Shown: positions 16,404 through 25,635, counted from the first letter of the stretch. The stretch is 64,000 nt of DNA from Streptomyces sp. WMMC500 (GCF_027497195.1 NZ_CP114905.1:6583001-6647000), one strand, 5' to 3'. Made by a program: numbers and translations. The notes: generated by a model from the sequence alone, not told the origin.

Positions 16404-19400
16404 CTACGCCGTGGCGGTGGCCCGGTGCGGTTCGGGGTGCGCCGCCGGGTGGTCGGTCAGGGCCATGCCGCGGCCCTGTTCGTGCGCCGCGGCGAAGCCC
16501 GCCGCGCCCAGGGCCGTCGTCGCCCGGGCCGTGATCCGGTCCACGTCGCCCCGCTCCGCCGCGGGCAGCGGTGCCCCCGCCGCCGCGCGCAGGGCGGCGG
16601 CGGTGCCGAGCAGCCGGGCGGCGGGCGCGTGGTTGCCGGTCAGCGTCTCGACGCCGGCGAGCCCCTCCAGCGCCAGCGCGGCGGCCCGGGGGTCCTCGGA
16701 GGCCAGCGCGGCGGCCAGCCCTTCGCGCTGCATGGCGCGCGCCTCGTCGGCGTCCCCGCGCTGTTCCGCGAGGAAGCCCAGCTCCGCCGCGATCAGCGCC
16801 ACCCCCCGCGGGGCCGCCGAGCAGTCGAGCCCGCGCCACCACTCCAGCCAGGGGCGCAGATGTCCCTCGGCGGTCTCGGGCCGGCCGGCCCTGCGGGCCA
16901 CCATCCCGAGGCCGATCTCGGCGAACTCCTCGCCGGCCGGGTCGAAGTGCGCGGTCGCCAGCGCCATGGCCCGCTCGTGCAGCCGCCGCGACTCGTCGAG
17001 GTCGCCGGTGAGCATGGTGACCCGGCCCAACCCGGCGAGCCGGTACGACTGCTGGGCCCACAGGCCGAGTTCCTCGGCCCGGCGGGCGTCGTCGCGGTGC
17101 AGGCGCGCGGCGCGCGCGTAGTCGCCGGTGATCTCGGCGTGTCCCGCCATGGCCTCGCTGGCTTCGAGGCGGCCCCAGTCCTCGCCCAGTTCGTCGAAGA
17201 TGCGGGCGGCGGTCGCGGAGTGCCGCGCGAGCGCGGCGAGGTCGCCGCGGAAGAGGGCCACGGTCGACCGGACGACGAGCGCGGCGGCTTCGCCCCAGCG
17301 GTCGCCGCGGGCGCGGAACTCGCCCAGCGCGCGGTCGGCGAGCGCGGCGGCGCGGGGGATGCTGCCGAAGCTCGCCTCAGCGTGGGCGAGGAACCACACC
17401 GCCCGGGGGTCGGCGGCGTCCCCGGGGAACGCCGGGCCGGCAGTCGGCGCGTGGGGGGTGCCGCCGTCGCCTGTCTCGCCCGTCTTGTTCTTCTCTTCCG
17501 TCTCTTTCGTCTCGTCGGTCTCGTACGTGCCGTACGTGCGGGCTTCTCCGGCCCTTGCCGGAGCGCGGACCGCGGAGTCGAGCAGGGCGAACCCGGCGTG
17601 CCAGGCGGCAACCGAGGCACGCAGCGCGGCGACGTGGGCGGCGTCGGCGCCCGCCGCGGTCGCCGCCGTGCCCGTCTCCAGCGCGCGCGACAGCGCGCGC
17701 GTGCTTTCGCGGTGGCGCCCGCGCAGGAACCAGTACCACGCCAGCGCGTTCGCCAGGCGCAGCGCCAGGGTGGCGTCGCCCGTCGTCGTCGCGGTGTCCA
17801 GCGCGCGGCGCAGGTTGGCCGCCTCGGCGTCGAGGAGGCTCAGCCAACGCGCCTGGGTGCGGGTGAAGAGGTGGGGCGCGGCGCGTTCTGCGAGGTCGGC
17901 GTGGTGGCTGGCGTGGTGGCGTAGCGCGCGGGGGTGTTCGCCTGCGGCGGTCAGTTCTGCGAGGCCGTAGGCGGCGACCGATTCCAGCAGTCCGTAGCGG
18001 CGGCCCTCGGGGCCCGGGGTGGTGACGACGAGGGAGCGGTCGACGAGGCGGGCGAGCAGGTCGGCGACGTCGGCGGGGTCGATGTCCGTGCCGGCGCAGA
18101 CGGCTTCCGCGGCGGGCAGCGTGGTGCCGGTGGCGAAGACGGACAGCCGGCGCAGGACGGCCTGTTCCTGTGGGGTGAGGAGTTCCCAGCTCCATTCGAT
18201 CGTCGCGCGGAGGGTGCGCTGCCGTTCCGGCGCGTCCCGGCGGGCGCCGCCGGCGGCGAGGACGCGGAAGCGGTCGTCGAGGCGTTCGGCGATCCGGTGG
18301 ACGCCGAGGGCGCGGACGCGGGTGGCGGCGAGTTCGAGCGCGAGGGGGATGCCGTCGAGGCGGCGGCAGATGGCGGCGACGGCGGCGGCGTTGCCGGGTT
18401 CGAGCTGGAAGCCGGGGGCCGCGGCGGCGGCGCGGGCGAGGAAGAGCCGCACGGCGCTCGACTCGTGCAGGCACTCGGCGGAGGGGGCGGCGGTGCGGGC
18501 CGCGGGCGTGCCGGCCGCGGTCGTCCCGGTGGTGGCGGCGTCGTGGCCGGGCGGGGGCAGGGCGAGCGGCGGTACGGCGTAGAGGGTTTCGCCCGCGATG
18601 GCCAACTGCTCCTGGCTGGTGGCGAGGATGCGCAGGCCGGGGGCGGCGCGCAGGAGGCGGGCGGCGAGCGGGGCGACGGACTCGACGAGGTGTTCGCAGT
18701 TGTCGAGGACGAGGAGGAGCCGTTTGGCGCGCACGGCGTCGGCGAGGACGTCGTGGGTGGGGCGTCCTTCGGTGTCGTGGACGCCGAGGGTCTCGGCGAT
18801 GACGTCGGCCGGGTCGTCGTAGCAGCGGCGGCCGGCGAGTTCGGCGAGCCAGACGCCGTCGGGGAAGTCGCCGGGGAGGCCGGCGGGGGCGTCGGTGAGC
18901 GCCTGTGCGGCGGCTTCGAGGGCGAGCCGGGTCTTGCCGACGCCGCCGGGGCCGGTGAGGGTGACGAGGCGCTCGGTGCGGAGGAGTTTGCGTACGTCGG
19001 TGAGTTCGCGGTCGCGGCCGACGAGGTCGGTGACGGGGGCGGGGAGGTTGGCCGGCGGCGGGGCGGGTCCTGCCGGGGACATCGCCGGTACGGGGGCGGC
19101 CGGGCGGCCGGGGCCCGCGGGCGGCTCGCTTCTCCCCGCTGCCGTCCGCAGCGCCGGATCCTGGGCCAGGATCGCGCGCTGCAGCGCCGCCGTCTCGGGC
19201 CCGGGCGCCAGCCCCAGTTCGCGGGCGAGGTGCCGGCGCAGGTCGTCGTACGCGGCGAGCGCCTCGCTCTGGCGTCCGGCCCGGTACAGCGCCGTCATGT
19301 GCGCGGTGCGCAGCCGTTCCCGCAGCGGGTGGCGGTCGGCGAGGGCGCCCAGCTCGGCGGCGAGCGGGCCGTGTTCGCCGAGGGCGAGCCGGGCGTGCGC

Positions 19401-19898
19401 CAGGTCCTCGACGGCGGTGAGCCGGGTCTCCTCCAGCCGCGCCACCGCGGCGCGGGCGAAGTCCTGGTCGGCCACGTCCTCGTACGCCCCGCCGCGCCAC
19501 AGGGCCAGCGCGTCCCGCAGCCGCGCTGCCCGTACGTGCGGGTCGTCGGCCGTGCGCGCACGGGTGAGGAGGGCCGTGAAGCGGCCGGCGTCGACGGACT
19601 CGGGGGCCGCGGCGAGCCGGTAGCCGCCGTGCGCGCGCACGACCAGGTCGCGGGCGCCGGGCTCGGCGGCGGCGAGCGCGCGGCGCAACTGCCAGACGCG
19701 GGTCTGGAGCGTCGCGGCCGGGTTCGCGGGACGGGCGCCGGGCGGCCACAGGTCCTCGACCAGCCGGCCGGCGGAGACGGTACGGCCCTCGTGCAGCAGC
19801 AGGTCGGCGAGGAGCGCGCGGGTCTTCCGCTCGGCGACCTTGACCGGCTCGCCGGCGTCCGTCCACACCGCCAGCGGACCGAGGACCCCGTATCGCAT
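16404..19898 (-). CDS. SARP/AfsR-type large transcriptional regulator
   Basis: A 1164-residue multi-domain regulator. Residues ~1-95 form an OmpR-like winged helix (MRYGVLGPLAVW, ERKTRALLADLLLHEGRTVS) and ~100-245 the BTAD helical domain (AALWRGG-like ALWRGGAYEDV, HPLRERLRTAHMTALYRAGR). An NB-ARC-like STAND ATPase follows, with P-loop GPGGVGKTR near residue 320 and Walker B LLLVLDNCEHL. A winged-helix segment and a long TPR-like C-terminal half (from ~640) complete it. Residues ~785-813 are a Thr/Glu/Lys low-complexity insertion. Such proteins activate secondary metabolism or export genes; the divergent exporter is the likely local target. No biosynthetic genes are adjacent. Confidence 0.92.
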   Translation of the reverse strand: MRYGVLGPLAVWTDAGEPVKVAERKTRALLADLLLHEGRTVSAGRLVEDLWPPGARPANPAATLQTRVWQLRRALAAAEPGARDLVVRAHGGYRLAAAPESVDAGRFTALLTRARTADDPHVRAARLRDALALWRGGAYEDVADQDFARAAVARLEETRLTAVEDLAHARLALGEHGPLAAELGALADRHPLRERLRTAHMTALYRAGRQSEALAAYDDLRRHLARELGLAPGPETAALQRAILAQDPALRTAAGRSEPPAGPGRPAAPVPAMSPAGPAPPPANLPAPVTDLVGRDRELTDVRKLLRTERLVTLTGPGGVGKTRLALEAAAQALTDAPAGLPGDFPDGVWLAELAGRRCYDDPADVIAETLGVHDTEGRPTHDVLADAVRAKRLLLVLDNCEHLVESVAPLAARLLRAAPGLRILATSQEQLAIAGETLYAVPPLALPPPGHDAATTGTTAAGTPAARTAAPSAECLHESSAVRLFLARAAAAAPGFQLEPGNAAAVAAICRRLDGIPLALELAATRVRALGVHRIAERLDDRFRVLAAGGARRDAPERQRTLRATIEWSWELLTPQEQAVLRRLSVFATGTTLPAAEAVCAGTDIDPADVADLLARLVDRSLVVTTPGPEGRRYGLLESVAAYGLAELTAAGEHPRALRHHASHHADLAERAAPHLFTRTQARWLSLLDAEAANLRRALDTATTTGDATLALRLANALAWYWFLRGRHRESTRALSRALETGTAATAAGADAAHVAALRASVAAWHAGFALLDSAVRAPARAGEARTYGTYETDETKETEEKNKTGETGDGGTPHAPTAGPAFPGDAADPRAVWFLAHAEASFGSIPRAAALADRALGEFRARGDRWGEAAALVVRSTVALFRGDLAALARHSATAARIFDELGEDWGRLEASEAMAGHAEITGDYARAARLHRDDARRAEELGLWAQQSYRLAGLGRVTMLTGDLDESRRLHERAMALATAHFDPAGEEFAEIGLGMVARRAGRPETAEGHLRPWLEWWRGLDCSAAPRGVALIAAELGFLAEQRGDADEARAMQREGLAAALASEDPRAAALALEGLAGVETLTGNHAPAARLLGTAAALRAAAGAPLPAAERGDVDRITARATTALGAAGFAAAHEQGRGMALTDHPAAHPEPHRATATA
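17471..17540 (-). repeat. Pyrimidine-rich low-complexity tract inside the SARP gene
   Basis: A 70-bp stretch of TCTTC/GTCTC-type short repeats has clearly lower GC than its surroundings. It encodes a Thr-Glu-Lys-rich peptide (TDETKETEEKNKTGETGD) between TPR-like helices. It keeps the reading frame and looks like a slippage-generated insertion. Confidence 0.7.
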
Positions 19899-20061
19899 GC
19901 CTCAACGGTACGCAGCCGGTCTGACACCGCGCCCCGCCGCGGGCCGCGCGGGGCCGGCGGGCGGCGGCGGGGCGGCGGCCGAGAGGGGATCTGGAGTGGA
20001 CCGAGAGCGGCGGACCGCACAGTCGGGTCCTGCGGCGAGTGTGGTCGTCACCGGCCGCGCC

Positions 20062-20130
20062 GTCCGACCGCGCAGACCGCACACATTGCACAGACCGCAC
20101 AGACCGCAGCGACCGCATACGCCGAAGCCG
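20062..20130 (+). repeat. Tandem 9-bp repeats between SARP and exporter genes
   Basis: Units with the consensus CACAGACCG follow each other at exact 9-bp period (20071, 20080, 20089, 20098, 20107, 20116) with partial copies at both edges; two units are identical and adjacent. The tract lies 25-95 bp before the exporter start and ~165 bp before the SARP start. SARP proteins bind short tandem direct repeats, so this is a plausible, unproven, binding region. Confidence 0.7.
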
Positions 20131-20154
20131 TCCGCCCACTTCGAAGGGATCCCC

Positions 20155-21741
20155 GTGACCACCGACCTCACCCCCGGCCCCGGTGCCTCCGACGCCCCCG
20201 GCGCCCCCGACCCGGGCGGCACCGGCGAACGCGCCGGGCCGCGCGCGTGGGCCGGGCTCGCGGTGCTGGCCCTGCCCACCCTCCTCCTCGCCCTCGACAT
20301 CTCCGTGCTGCACCTGGCCGTGCCGCACCTGGCCGCCGATCTGCAGCCCAGCAACACCCAGATGCTGTGGATCATCGACATCTACGGCTTCATGATCGCC
20401 GGCTTCCTGGTGACCATGGGCACGCTCGGCGACCGCGTCGGCCGCCGCCGGCTGCTGCTGATCGGCGCCGCCGCCTTCGGCGCCGCGTCCGTCGCCGCCG
20501 CGTACGCGCCGGGGCCGGAGGCGCTGATCGTCGCCCGGCTGCTGCTGGGCGTGGCCGGGGCCACGCTGATGCCCTCGACGCTCTCGCTGATCAGCAACCT
20601 CTTCCCCGACCCGCGGCAGCGGGGCATGGCGTTCGCGATCTGGGCGGCGATGTTCTCCGTCGGCGTCGCCCTCGGGCCCGTGGCGGGCGGGGCGCTGCTG
20701 GAGCACTTCTGGTGGGGTGCGGCGTTCTTGATGGGCATCCCGGTGATGGTGCTGCTGCTGGTCGCGGGGCCGCTGCTGCTGCCGGAGTCGCGGGATCCGG
20801 ACGCGGGCCGGGTGGACGCGGCGAGCGTGGCGCTGTCGCTGGCGGCGATGCTGCCGGTGACGTACGCGATCAAGGAGCTGGCGCACGGGCCGGCGGTGCT
20901 GCCGCTGGTGGCGGCCGCGGTGGGCGTGACGGCGGGGGCGGTGTTCGTGCGCAGGCAGCGGCGGTTGGCGAGCCCGCTGCTGGATCTGGGGCTGTTCGCC
21001 GACCGGTCGTTCCGCAGCGCGCTGCTGATCCTTCTGGTGGGCACGATCGCGGTGAGCGGCTCCTATCTGTTCGTGACGCAGTATCTGCAGATGGTCGAGG
21101 GACTGTCGGCGTTCCGCGCGGGGCTGTGGCTGCTGCCGCCGGCGGGGGTGCTGATCGCGACGTCGATGGCGGCACCCGCGCTGGCGCGCCGGTTCGGGCC
21201 GGGTCCTGTGATGGGTGCGGGACTGGTGTCGTCGGCGGTGGGGTTCGCGCTGCTGAGCATGGTCGAGCCGGGTGGTGCGGGGGACATCGCGGTGATCGTC
21301 GTGGCGTATGCGCTGGTGAACTCCGGTATCGGGCCGGTGCTGGCGCTGGGCACCGAACTGGTGGTGGGTGCGGCGCCGCCGGAGAAGGCGGGTGCGGCGT
21401 CGGCGGTCAGCGAGACCAGTACGGAGCTGGGCGTGGCGCTGGGGGTCGCGGTGCTGGGGAGCGTGGGCACGGCGGTCTACCGGGCGGAGGTCGGCGGCGG
21501 GGTGCCGGAGGGCACGCCGGACGCGGCGGCGGACACGGCGCGGGACACCCTGGCGGGCGCGGCGGCGGTGGCGGAGGAGCTGCCGGGGCCGCTGGGTGCG
21601 GAGTTGCTGGGGGCGGCGCGGGAGGCGTTCGCGGGCGGGCTGGCGACGGTGGGCGTGATCAGCGCGGTGCTGTCGCTGGCGGTGGCGGCGGTCGCGTTCA
21701 CGGCGCTGCGGGGCGTGACGGGCGGGGGCGCGGAGAAGTGA
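20155..21741 (+). CDS. MFS exporter, DHA2 (14-TM, EmrB/QacA-type)
   Basis: A 528-residue proton-coupled exporter. About 14 hydrophobic segments are visible. Family motifs are motif A GTLGDRVGRRRLLL, the early Asp in LALDISVLHLAVPHLA, the antiporter motif C region (GVALGPVAGGALLEHF) and TELGVALGVAVLG near the end. The GTG at 20155 has AAGGGA 6 bases upstream; the frame stays open upstream through the 9-bp repeats, but that part is not conserved. Divergent from the SARP regulator. By family it exports cationic drugs or a natural product; the actual substrate is unknown. Confidence 0.93.
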   Translation: MTTDLTPGPGASDAPGAPDPGGTGERAGPRAWAGLAVLALPTLLLALDISVLHLAVPHLAADLQPSNTQMLWIIDIYGFMIAGFLVTMGTLGDRVGRRRLLLIGAAAFGAASVAAAYAPGPEALIVARLLLGVAGATLMPSTLSLISNLFPDPRQRGMAFAIWAAMFSVGVALGPVAGGALLEHFWWGAAFLMGIPVMVLLLVAGPLLLPESRDPDAGRVDAASVALSLAAMLPVTYAIKELAHGPAVLPLVAAAVGVTAGAVFVRRQRRLASPLLDLGLFADRSFRSALLILLVGTIAVSGSYLFVTQYLQMVEGLSAFRAGLWLLPPAGVLIATSMAAPALARRFGPGPVMGAGLVSSAVGFALLSMVEPGGAGDIAVIVVAYALVNSGIGPVLALGTELVVGAAPPEKAGAASAVSETSTELGVALGVAVLGSVGTAVYRAEVGGGVPEGTPDAAADTARDTLAGAAAVAEELPGPLGAELLGAAREAFAGGLATVGVISAVLSLAVAAVAFTALRGVTGGGAEK

Positions 21742-21909
21742 GCGGGGGGCGCGCGGGGGCGTGGAGCGTACGGGCCGGGGCGCGCCCGCTCGTGTCCCGA
21801 TGGGCGCACCCGACTCCGGTGTCACTCGGGCCCGTTAGGCTGCCTCCCGAGGCACGGACACAGCGCGCGCATCGGACAGGGTGCGTGCGGCGGACGGCAG
21901 AGGACGGCT

Positions 21910-23739
21910 GTGGGGGAGAGCGAAGCGGGGGTCGGCCGGCGGCTCGCCGGGCGGTATCGCGTGGTGGGGCAGCTCGGGCGGGGCGGCATGGGCACGGTGT
22001 GGCGTGCCGTGGACGACGTCCTGGGCCGCGAGGTGGCGGTGAAGGAGCTGCGGGCGTTAGGCGAGGGCGTGCCGCACGACGCGGCGGAGCTGCGCCTGAG
22101 GATGCAGCGGGAGGCGCGGGCCGCGGCCCGTGTCGACCACCCGGGCGTGATCGCCGTGCACGACGTCACGGAGCACGAGGGCCGGCCCCTGATCGTGATG
22201 GAGCTGGTCGACGGCCCCTCGCTGGACGACGTCCTGCGTGAACGGGGCGTGCTGGACCCGGCGGAGGCCGCGGGGATCGGCGCGAAGGTCGTCGACGCGC
22301 TGGCCGCGGCGCACCGGGCGGGGGTCCTGCACCGCGACGTCAAACCGGCGAACATCCTCCTGGCCCGCAGCGGCCGCGTCGTCCTCACCGACTTCGGCAT
22401 CGCCGCGATGGACGACCCGGGCGACGACGGTTCGACGCGGCTGACCGCCCCCGGCGAGATGGTCGGCTCCATCGACTACCTGTCGCCCGAGCGGGCCCGC
22501 GGCGAGCTGCCGGGGCCGCCGTCGGACGTGTGGTCGCTGGGCGCGACGCTGTACGCGGCGGTGGAGGGCATGTCGCCCTTCCGCCGGTCGTCCACGTGGT
22601 CGACCATCAGCGCGATCGTCGTGGACCCGCTGCCCGAGCCGCGGCGCGCGGGCGTGCTGGCGGGCGCGCTGCGGGAGTTGATGGACAAGGACCCGGGTCG
22701 CCGCGCGGACGCGCTGCGCGCGGGACGGCTGCTGGCGGCGGTGGCGGCGGGAGAGCCGCTGCCGGACCCGGCGGAGACGATGCGGCTGGGCGGCGCGGGG
22801 CTGGGCCTCGGCGCCGGTGCGGGTGCGGCAGGGTCCGGTGGCGGTGCGGGGGCGGGCGGGTTCGGTCCGGCGCCGGAGTCGCATACGCCGACGATGCCGC
22901 CGGAAGCGCTGAACGCGGGAGCGGGGTTCGCGGCGGGAGCCGCGGGCGGACCGGGCGGCGCGGGCGGGCCGGTGCCCGGAGCACCGGGGGCGGCGGCCCC
23001 GTACGGCCCGGGCGGGCAGCACCCGGGAGCACCGGCGGCGCACGGGCAGGCCACCCCGCCGGGGCAGTTCACCCCGTACGGGCAGAGCCCTTCCGGCCCC
23101 GCGGGCACCCCGGCCGCCCGCCCGCCGGCGCGGCGCCGCCGTCCGCTGATGCTGGCCGGCGCCGCGGTCGCGGTGGCGGCCGTGGCGGCGCTGGCGTTCA
23201 CGGTGCCGGGATGGATGGGCTCCGACGACGAGGACGACGCGGCGAAGGCGGCCGGGGCGGACCGGAGTTCGAGCGCTTCGGCCCCGGAGAGCGCACAGCC
23301 GGGCAGCGCGAAGCCGTCGGAGTCGAAGAAGGACGGCAAGGAGTCCGCCTCCCCGTCCCCGAGCCCGTCCGTCGCGGGCACCTCGCAGCCGGCCGAGCCC
23401 CCCGGCAAGACCGCCGACCCCACCCCCAAGCCCACGCGCCCCGACGCCACCTCGGCGAAGCCGACCACCCCGCCCACGACGTCGGCGCCGCCCGCGGACC
23501 CGTGGGACTCGTGCACGTACTACTCGGGCACGGCCCTCACCCAGAGCGGCGACAAGGGCGAACGCGTCGTCCAGGTCCAGTGCATCCTCCGCGCCCGCGG
23601 CTACGACCTCGGCGCGGGCGGCGTCGACGGCATCTTCGGCCCGAGCACGGAGGCGGCGGTGAAGAGCTTCCAGTCGGCGAAGGGCCTGGCCGTCGACGGC
23701 CAGGTGGGCCCCGACACGTGGGGTGCGCTGCGGAGTTGA
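21910..23739 (+). CDS. Membrane Ser/Thr protein kinase with extracytoplasmic peptidoglycan-binding domain
   Basis: A 609-residue PknB-family kinase. The cytoplasmic kinase domain (residues ~16-270) has the glycine loop GRGGMGTV, Lys45 in VAVKE, catalytic HRDVKPANIL (Asp143), DFG 161-163 and SIDYLSPERA. A Gly/Ala/Pro-rich juxtamembrane linker (~290-410) precedes one transmembrane helix (~413-433, RRRPLMLAGAAVAVAA). Outside, a Ser/Pro/Lys-rich stalk (~440-535) carries a C-terminal PG_binding_1 domain (~545-608, with GERVVQVQCILRARGYDLG, GVDGIFGPSTEAAVKSFQ and GPDTWGAL). It probably senses cell-wall fragments in place of the PASTA repeats of PknB. GTG start at 21910. A five-gene cassette follows 158 bp downstream. 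Confidence 0.93.
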   Translation: MGESEAGVGRRLAGRYRVVGQLGRGGMGTVWRAVDDVLGREVAVKELRALGEGVPHDAAELRLRMQREARAAARVDHPGVIAVHDVTEHEGRPLIVMELVDGPSLDDVLRERGVLDPAEAAGIGAKVVDALAAAHRAGVLHRDVKPANILLARSGRVVLTDFGIAAMDDPGDDGSTRLTAPGEMVGSIDYLSPERARGELPGPPSDVWSLGATLYAAVEGMSPFRRSSTWSTISAIVVDPLPEPRRAGVLAGALRELMDKDPGRRADALRAGRLLAAVAAGEPLPDPAETMRLGGAGLGLGAGAGAAGSGGGAGAGGFGPAPESHTPTMPPEALNAGAGFAAGAAGGPGGAGGPVPGAPGAAAPYGPGGQHPGAPAAHGQATPPGQFTPYGQSPSGPAGTPAARPPARRRRPLMLAGAAVAVAAVAALAFTVPGWMGSDDEDDAAKAAGADRSSSASAPESAQPGSAKPSESKKDGKESASPSPSPSVAGTSQPAEPPGKTADPTPKPTRPDATSAKPTTPPTTSAPPADPWDSCTYYSGTALTQSGDKGERVVQVQCILRARGYDLGAGGVDGIFGPSTEAAVKSFQSAKGLAVDGQVGPDTWGALRS

Positions 23740-23897
23740 GTTCGGTCCCCTCCCTGCCGGGTCGTACGGGCCGGCCGGCGTGTGCGAGTCATGTGACCGG
23801 ATGCCGTAGTACGTGTTCGGTACGAGGCTGATACATACGCGGTGGTACGACCGCCGGTACCCTGCCGCCAGGGACGTAAGACCTCAGGGGGACGAAC

Positions 23898-24182
23898 ATG
23901 GGTGACCTGTGCGTGGACTACGAGCGCCTTCAGGTGATCGAGCGTGATCTCGGCATCGTGAAGAGGGAGTTCGAGAGCTGCGAGGACCATCAGGAGCGGC
24001 TGCGCGGCATCTACGGCTCCGGCACCGTCGCGGACGCGATGGAGGACTTCACCACCAACTGGGACCGGCACCGCAAAGAGGTGCTGGAGTCCGTGAAGTC
24101 CGTCGGCGAGATGGCGAGCAGCGTCCATCAGTCGTTTCTGAAGACGGACAAGAAGCTTGAGCAGGAATGCAAGGGTGAGTGA
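23898..24182 (+). CDS. WXG100-like small helical protein
   Basis: A 94-residue, highly charged, predicted all-helical protein. The layout resembles WXG100/ESAT-6 superfamily members: two helices separated by a turn near GIYGSGTVADAMEDFTTNW, with the C-terminal half KSVGEMASSVHQSFLKTDKK. The canonical W-x-G is not exact (the turn reads YGSG), and three Cys residues are present, which is unusual. ATG at 23898 has AGGGGGA six bases upstream. Its stop overlaps the next start (GTGA or an ATG 6 bp further), so it is translated with the putative type VII substrate. It may be the co-secreted partner of that protein. Core ESX secretion genes are not in the window. Confidence 0.75.
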   Translation: MGDLCVDYERLQVIERDLGIVKREFESCEDHQERLRGIYGSGTVADAMEDFTTNWDRHRKEVLESVKSVGEMASSVHQSFLKTDKKLEQECKGE

Positions 24183-24184
24183 CG

Positions 24185-25537
24185 ATGGCCCGCCCCACCG
24201 ACTGGCAGCCGCTCGCCGACTCCGATCCCGTACCGGGGAACGTCCAGGACATCCGGGACGAGGCCGCCCGGCTGAAGAAGATCGGCGAGACCATCGAGTC
24301 GCAGGTCGGCAAGCTGCGCGACATCGGCAAGGACGGTGCCCTGAAGGGCAAGTACGCCGACAAGCTGCGCAGTGCCGCGACCGATCTGGCCGGGAAGATG
24401 GAGAAGACCTCCGGGCGGTACAAGGAGGTCGCCGGGCATCTGTCGTCGTGGGCGGGTGATCTGGACGAGGCGCAGAAGGCCGCGGAGCGGGCGCTGACGA
24501 AGGCGCAGAGCGCGGCGGGGACGATGGCGCAGAACAAGCCGCCGGACAAGGCGGCGTCGCCGGACGCGCCGGAGCCCACCGACGCGGAGAAGGAGGCGGA
24601 GAAGGGCCGGGAAAAGGCGTACGGGGCGGCCGAGGGGGAGCTGGAAGAGGCGCGCCGGATGCTGGGGCGGGCGACGTCGGCACGGGACGGTGACGCGGAC
24701 GCGGCGGCCGGGCGCATCAAGAAGTCCATCGACGACGACGTCAAGGACAGTTGGTGGGACAACGTCAGCGACTTCGTCGACAAGTACGCCGACATCATCA
24801 AGATCGTCATCGATGTCATCAGTTGGGTGGCGACGGCGGTGGCGATCATCTCGCTGTTCATCCCGGGGCTGAACGTGGTGGCTTTCCTGCTGATCGCGGG
24901 GTTGCTGGTGGTCGGGGGCAGAGCCCTGCTCGCGGCCACGGGCAACGCGAGCTGGATGGACGTGCTGGTGGACTCCATCGGGCTGCTGACCATGGGTCTC
25001 GGGCGCGCCGGCATGGCTGCTCTGAAGGGCACCAACGCGCTGACGAAGACTGCTGCGACCGGGGCCCGTTCGCAGCAGGTGGCTCAGAACCTCGCCCGGT
25101 CGTCCTCGCAGCGGCAGGCGTTGGGCAGGGTGCTCAGCAGCCGTACGGCGAGTCCCGCGGCGAAGCGCGCGGCTCGCGCGCAGATCGACGCGCTGAAGGC
25201 GCAGGCGCGACGGCAGGCGACGAGCGTGCCGCAGAACCTTCCGTCGGTGGGGCGTCTGGGCAAGATCCTGAACATGGGCGACACCGAGGGGCTGTCCATG
25301 GTGCGCAACATCGGGCGCATCTCGGACCGCTTCCCGGGCCTGGTGAGCGGTGGTACGGCGGCGAAGGCGTCGGCCGCCTACACGGCCTCTTTGGGCGCCG
25401 CCTGGGGCGGTACGATCGTCGACCTCGGTGACAAGGCGCTGGGCAGCAGCGACATGCTTCCCTTCAAGCCGTTCAACGAGTCGTACAACGACTGGAAGGG
25501 CGACACCTGGAAGGCGCCGATCGGCTCGACGTGGTGA
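24185..25537 (+). CDS. Putative type VII-secreted protein with hydrophobic hairpin
   Basis: A 450-residue protein. Residues ~1-110 resemble the T7SS signal module of actinobacterial polymorphic-toxin-like proteins (DWQPLADSDPVPGN, then heptad-rich helices up to HLSSWAGDLDEAQKAAE). An acidic linker (~115-195) follows, then two adjacent hydrophobic segments (~202-254, IIKIVIDVISWVATAVAIIS and LNVVAFLLIAGLLVVGG). The C-terminal ~195 residues (basic, with RAARAQIDALKAQARRQ) end in PFNESYNDWKGDTWKAP. I see no recognisable nuclease, ADP-ribosyltransferase or deaminase domain, so it may be a toxin chassis or a structural substrate. GTG 24179, overlapping the preceding stop, is the alternative start. 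Function unknown. Confidence 0.7.
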   Translation: MARPTDWQPLADSDPVPGNVQDIRDEAARLKKIGETIESQVGKLRDIGKDGALKGKYADKLRSAATDLAGKMEKTSGRYKEVAGHLSSWAGDLDEAQKAAERALTKAQSAAGTMAQNKPPDKAASPDAPEPTDAEKEAEKGREKAYGAAEGELEEARRMLGRATSARDGDADAAAGRIKKSIDDDVKDSWWDNVSDFVDKYADIIKIVIDVISWVATAVAIISLFIPGLNVVAFLLIAGLLVVGGRALLAATGNASWMDVLVDSIGLLTMGLGRAGMAALKGTNALTKTAATGARSQQVAQNLARSSSQRQALGRVLSSRTASPAAKRAARAQIDALKAQARRQATSVPQNLPSVGRLGKILNMGDTEGLSMVRNIGRISDRFPGLVSGGTAAKASAAYTASLGAAWGGTIVDLGDKALGSSDMLPFKPFNESYNDWKGDTWKAPIGSTW

Positions 25538-25635
25538 CGCGGGCCGCCCGGTGGCGTCGGCGGCCCGCCCTGTGACGTGACGCCCGCCGCGGTCGCTCCG
25601 TCGTCGTGCCGCCCGCCCCCGTGATGGAGGAGCCG

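Noticed and set aside
19840..20154. Extended N-terminus of the MFS exporter
   Set aside because: It would be translated from the 9-bp repeats and from the antisense of the SARP start; GTG 20155 has AAGGGA upstream.
16404..21741. SARP plus exporter as edge of a natural-product cluster
   Set aside because: No biosynthetic enzymes such as PKS, NRPS, terpene or tailoring sets are nearby; neighbours are housekeeping or unrelated.
17377..21825. 1482-codon minus-strand frame
   Set aside because: A shadow of the SARP and exporter genes with Arg/Pro/Ala-only composition; no domain is seen.
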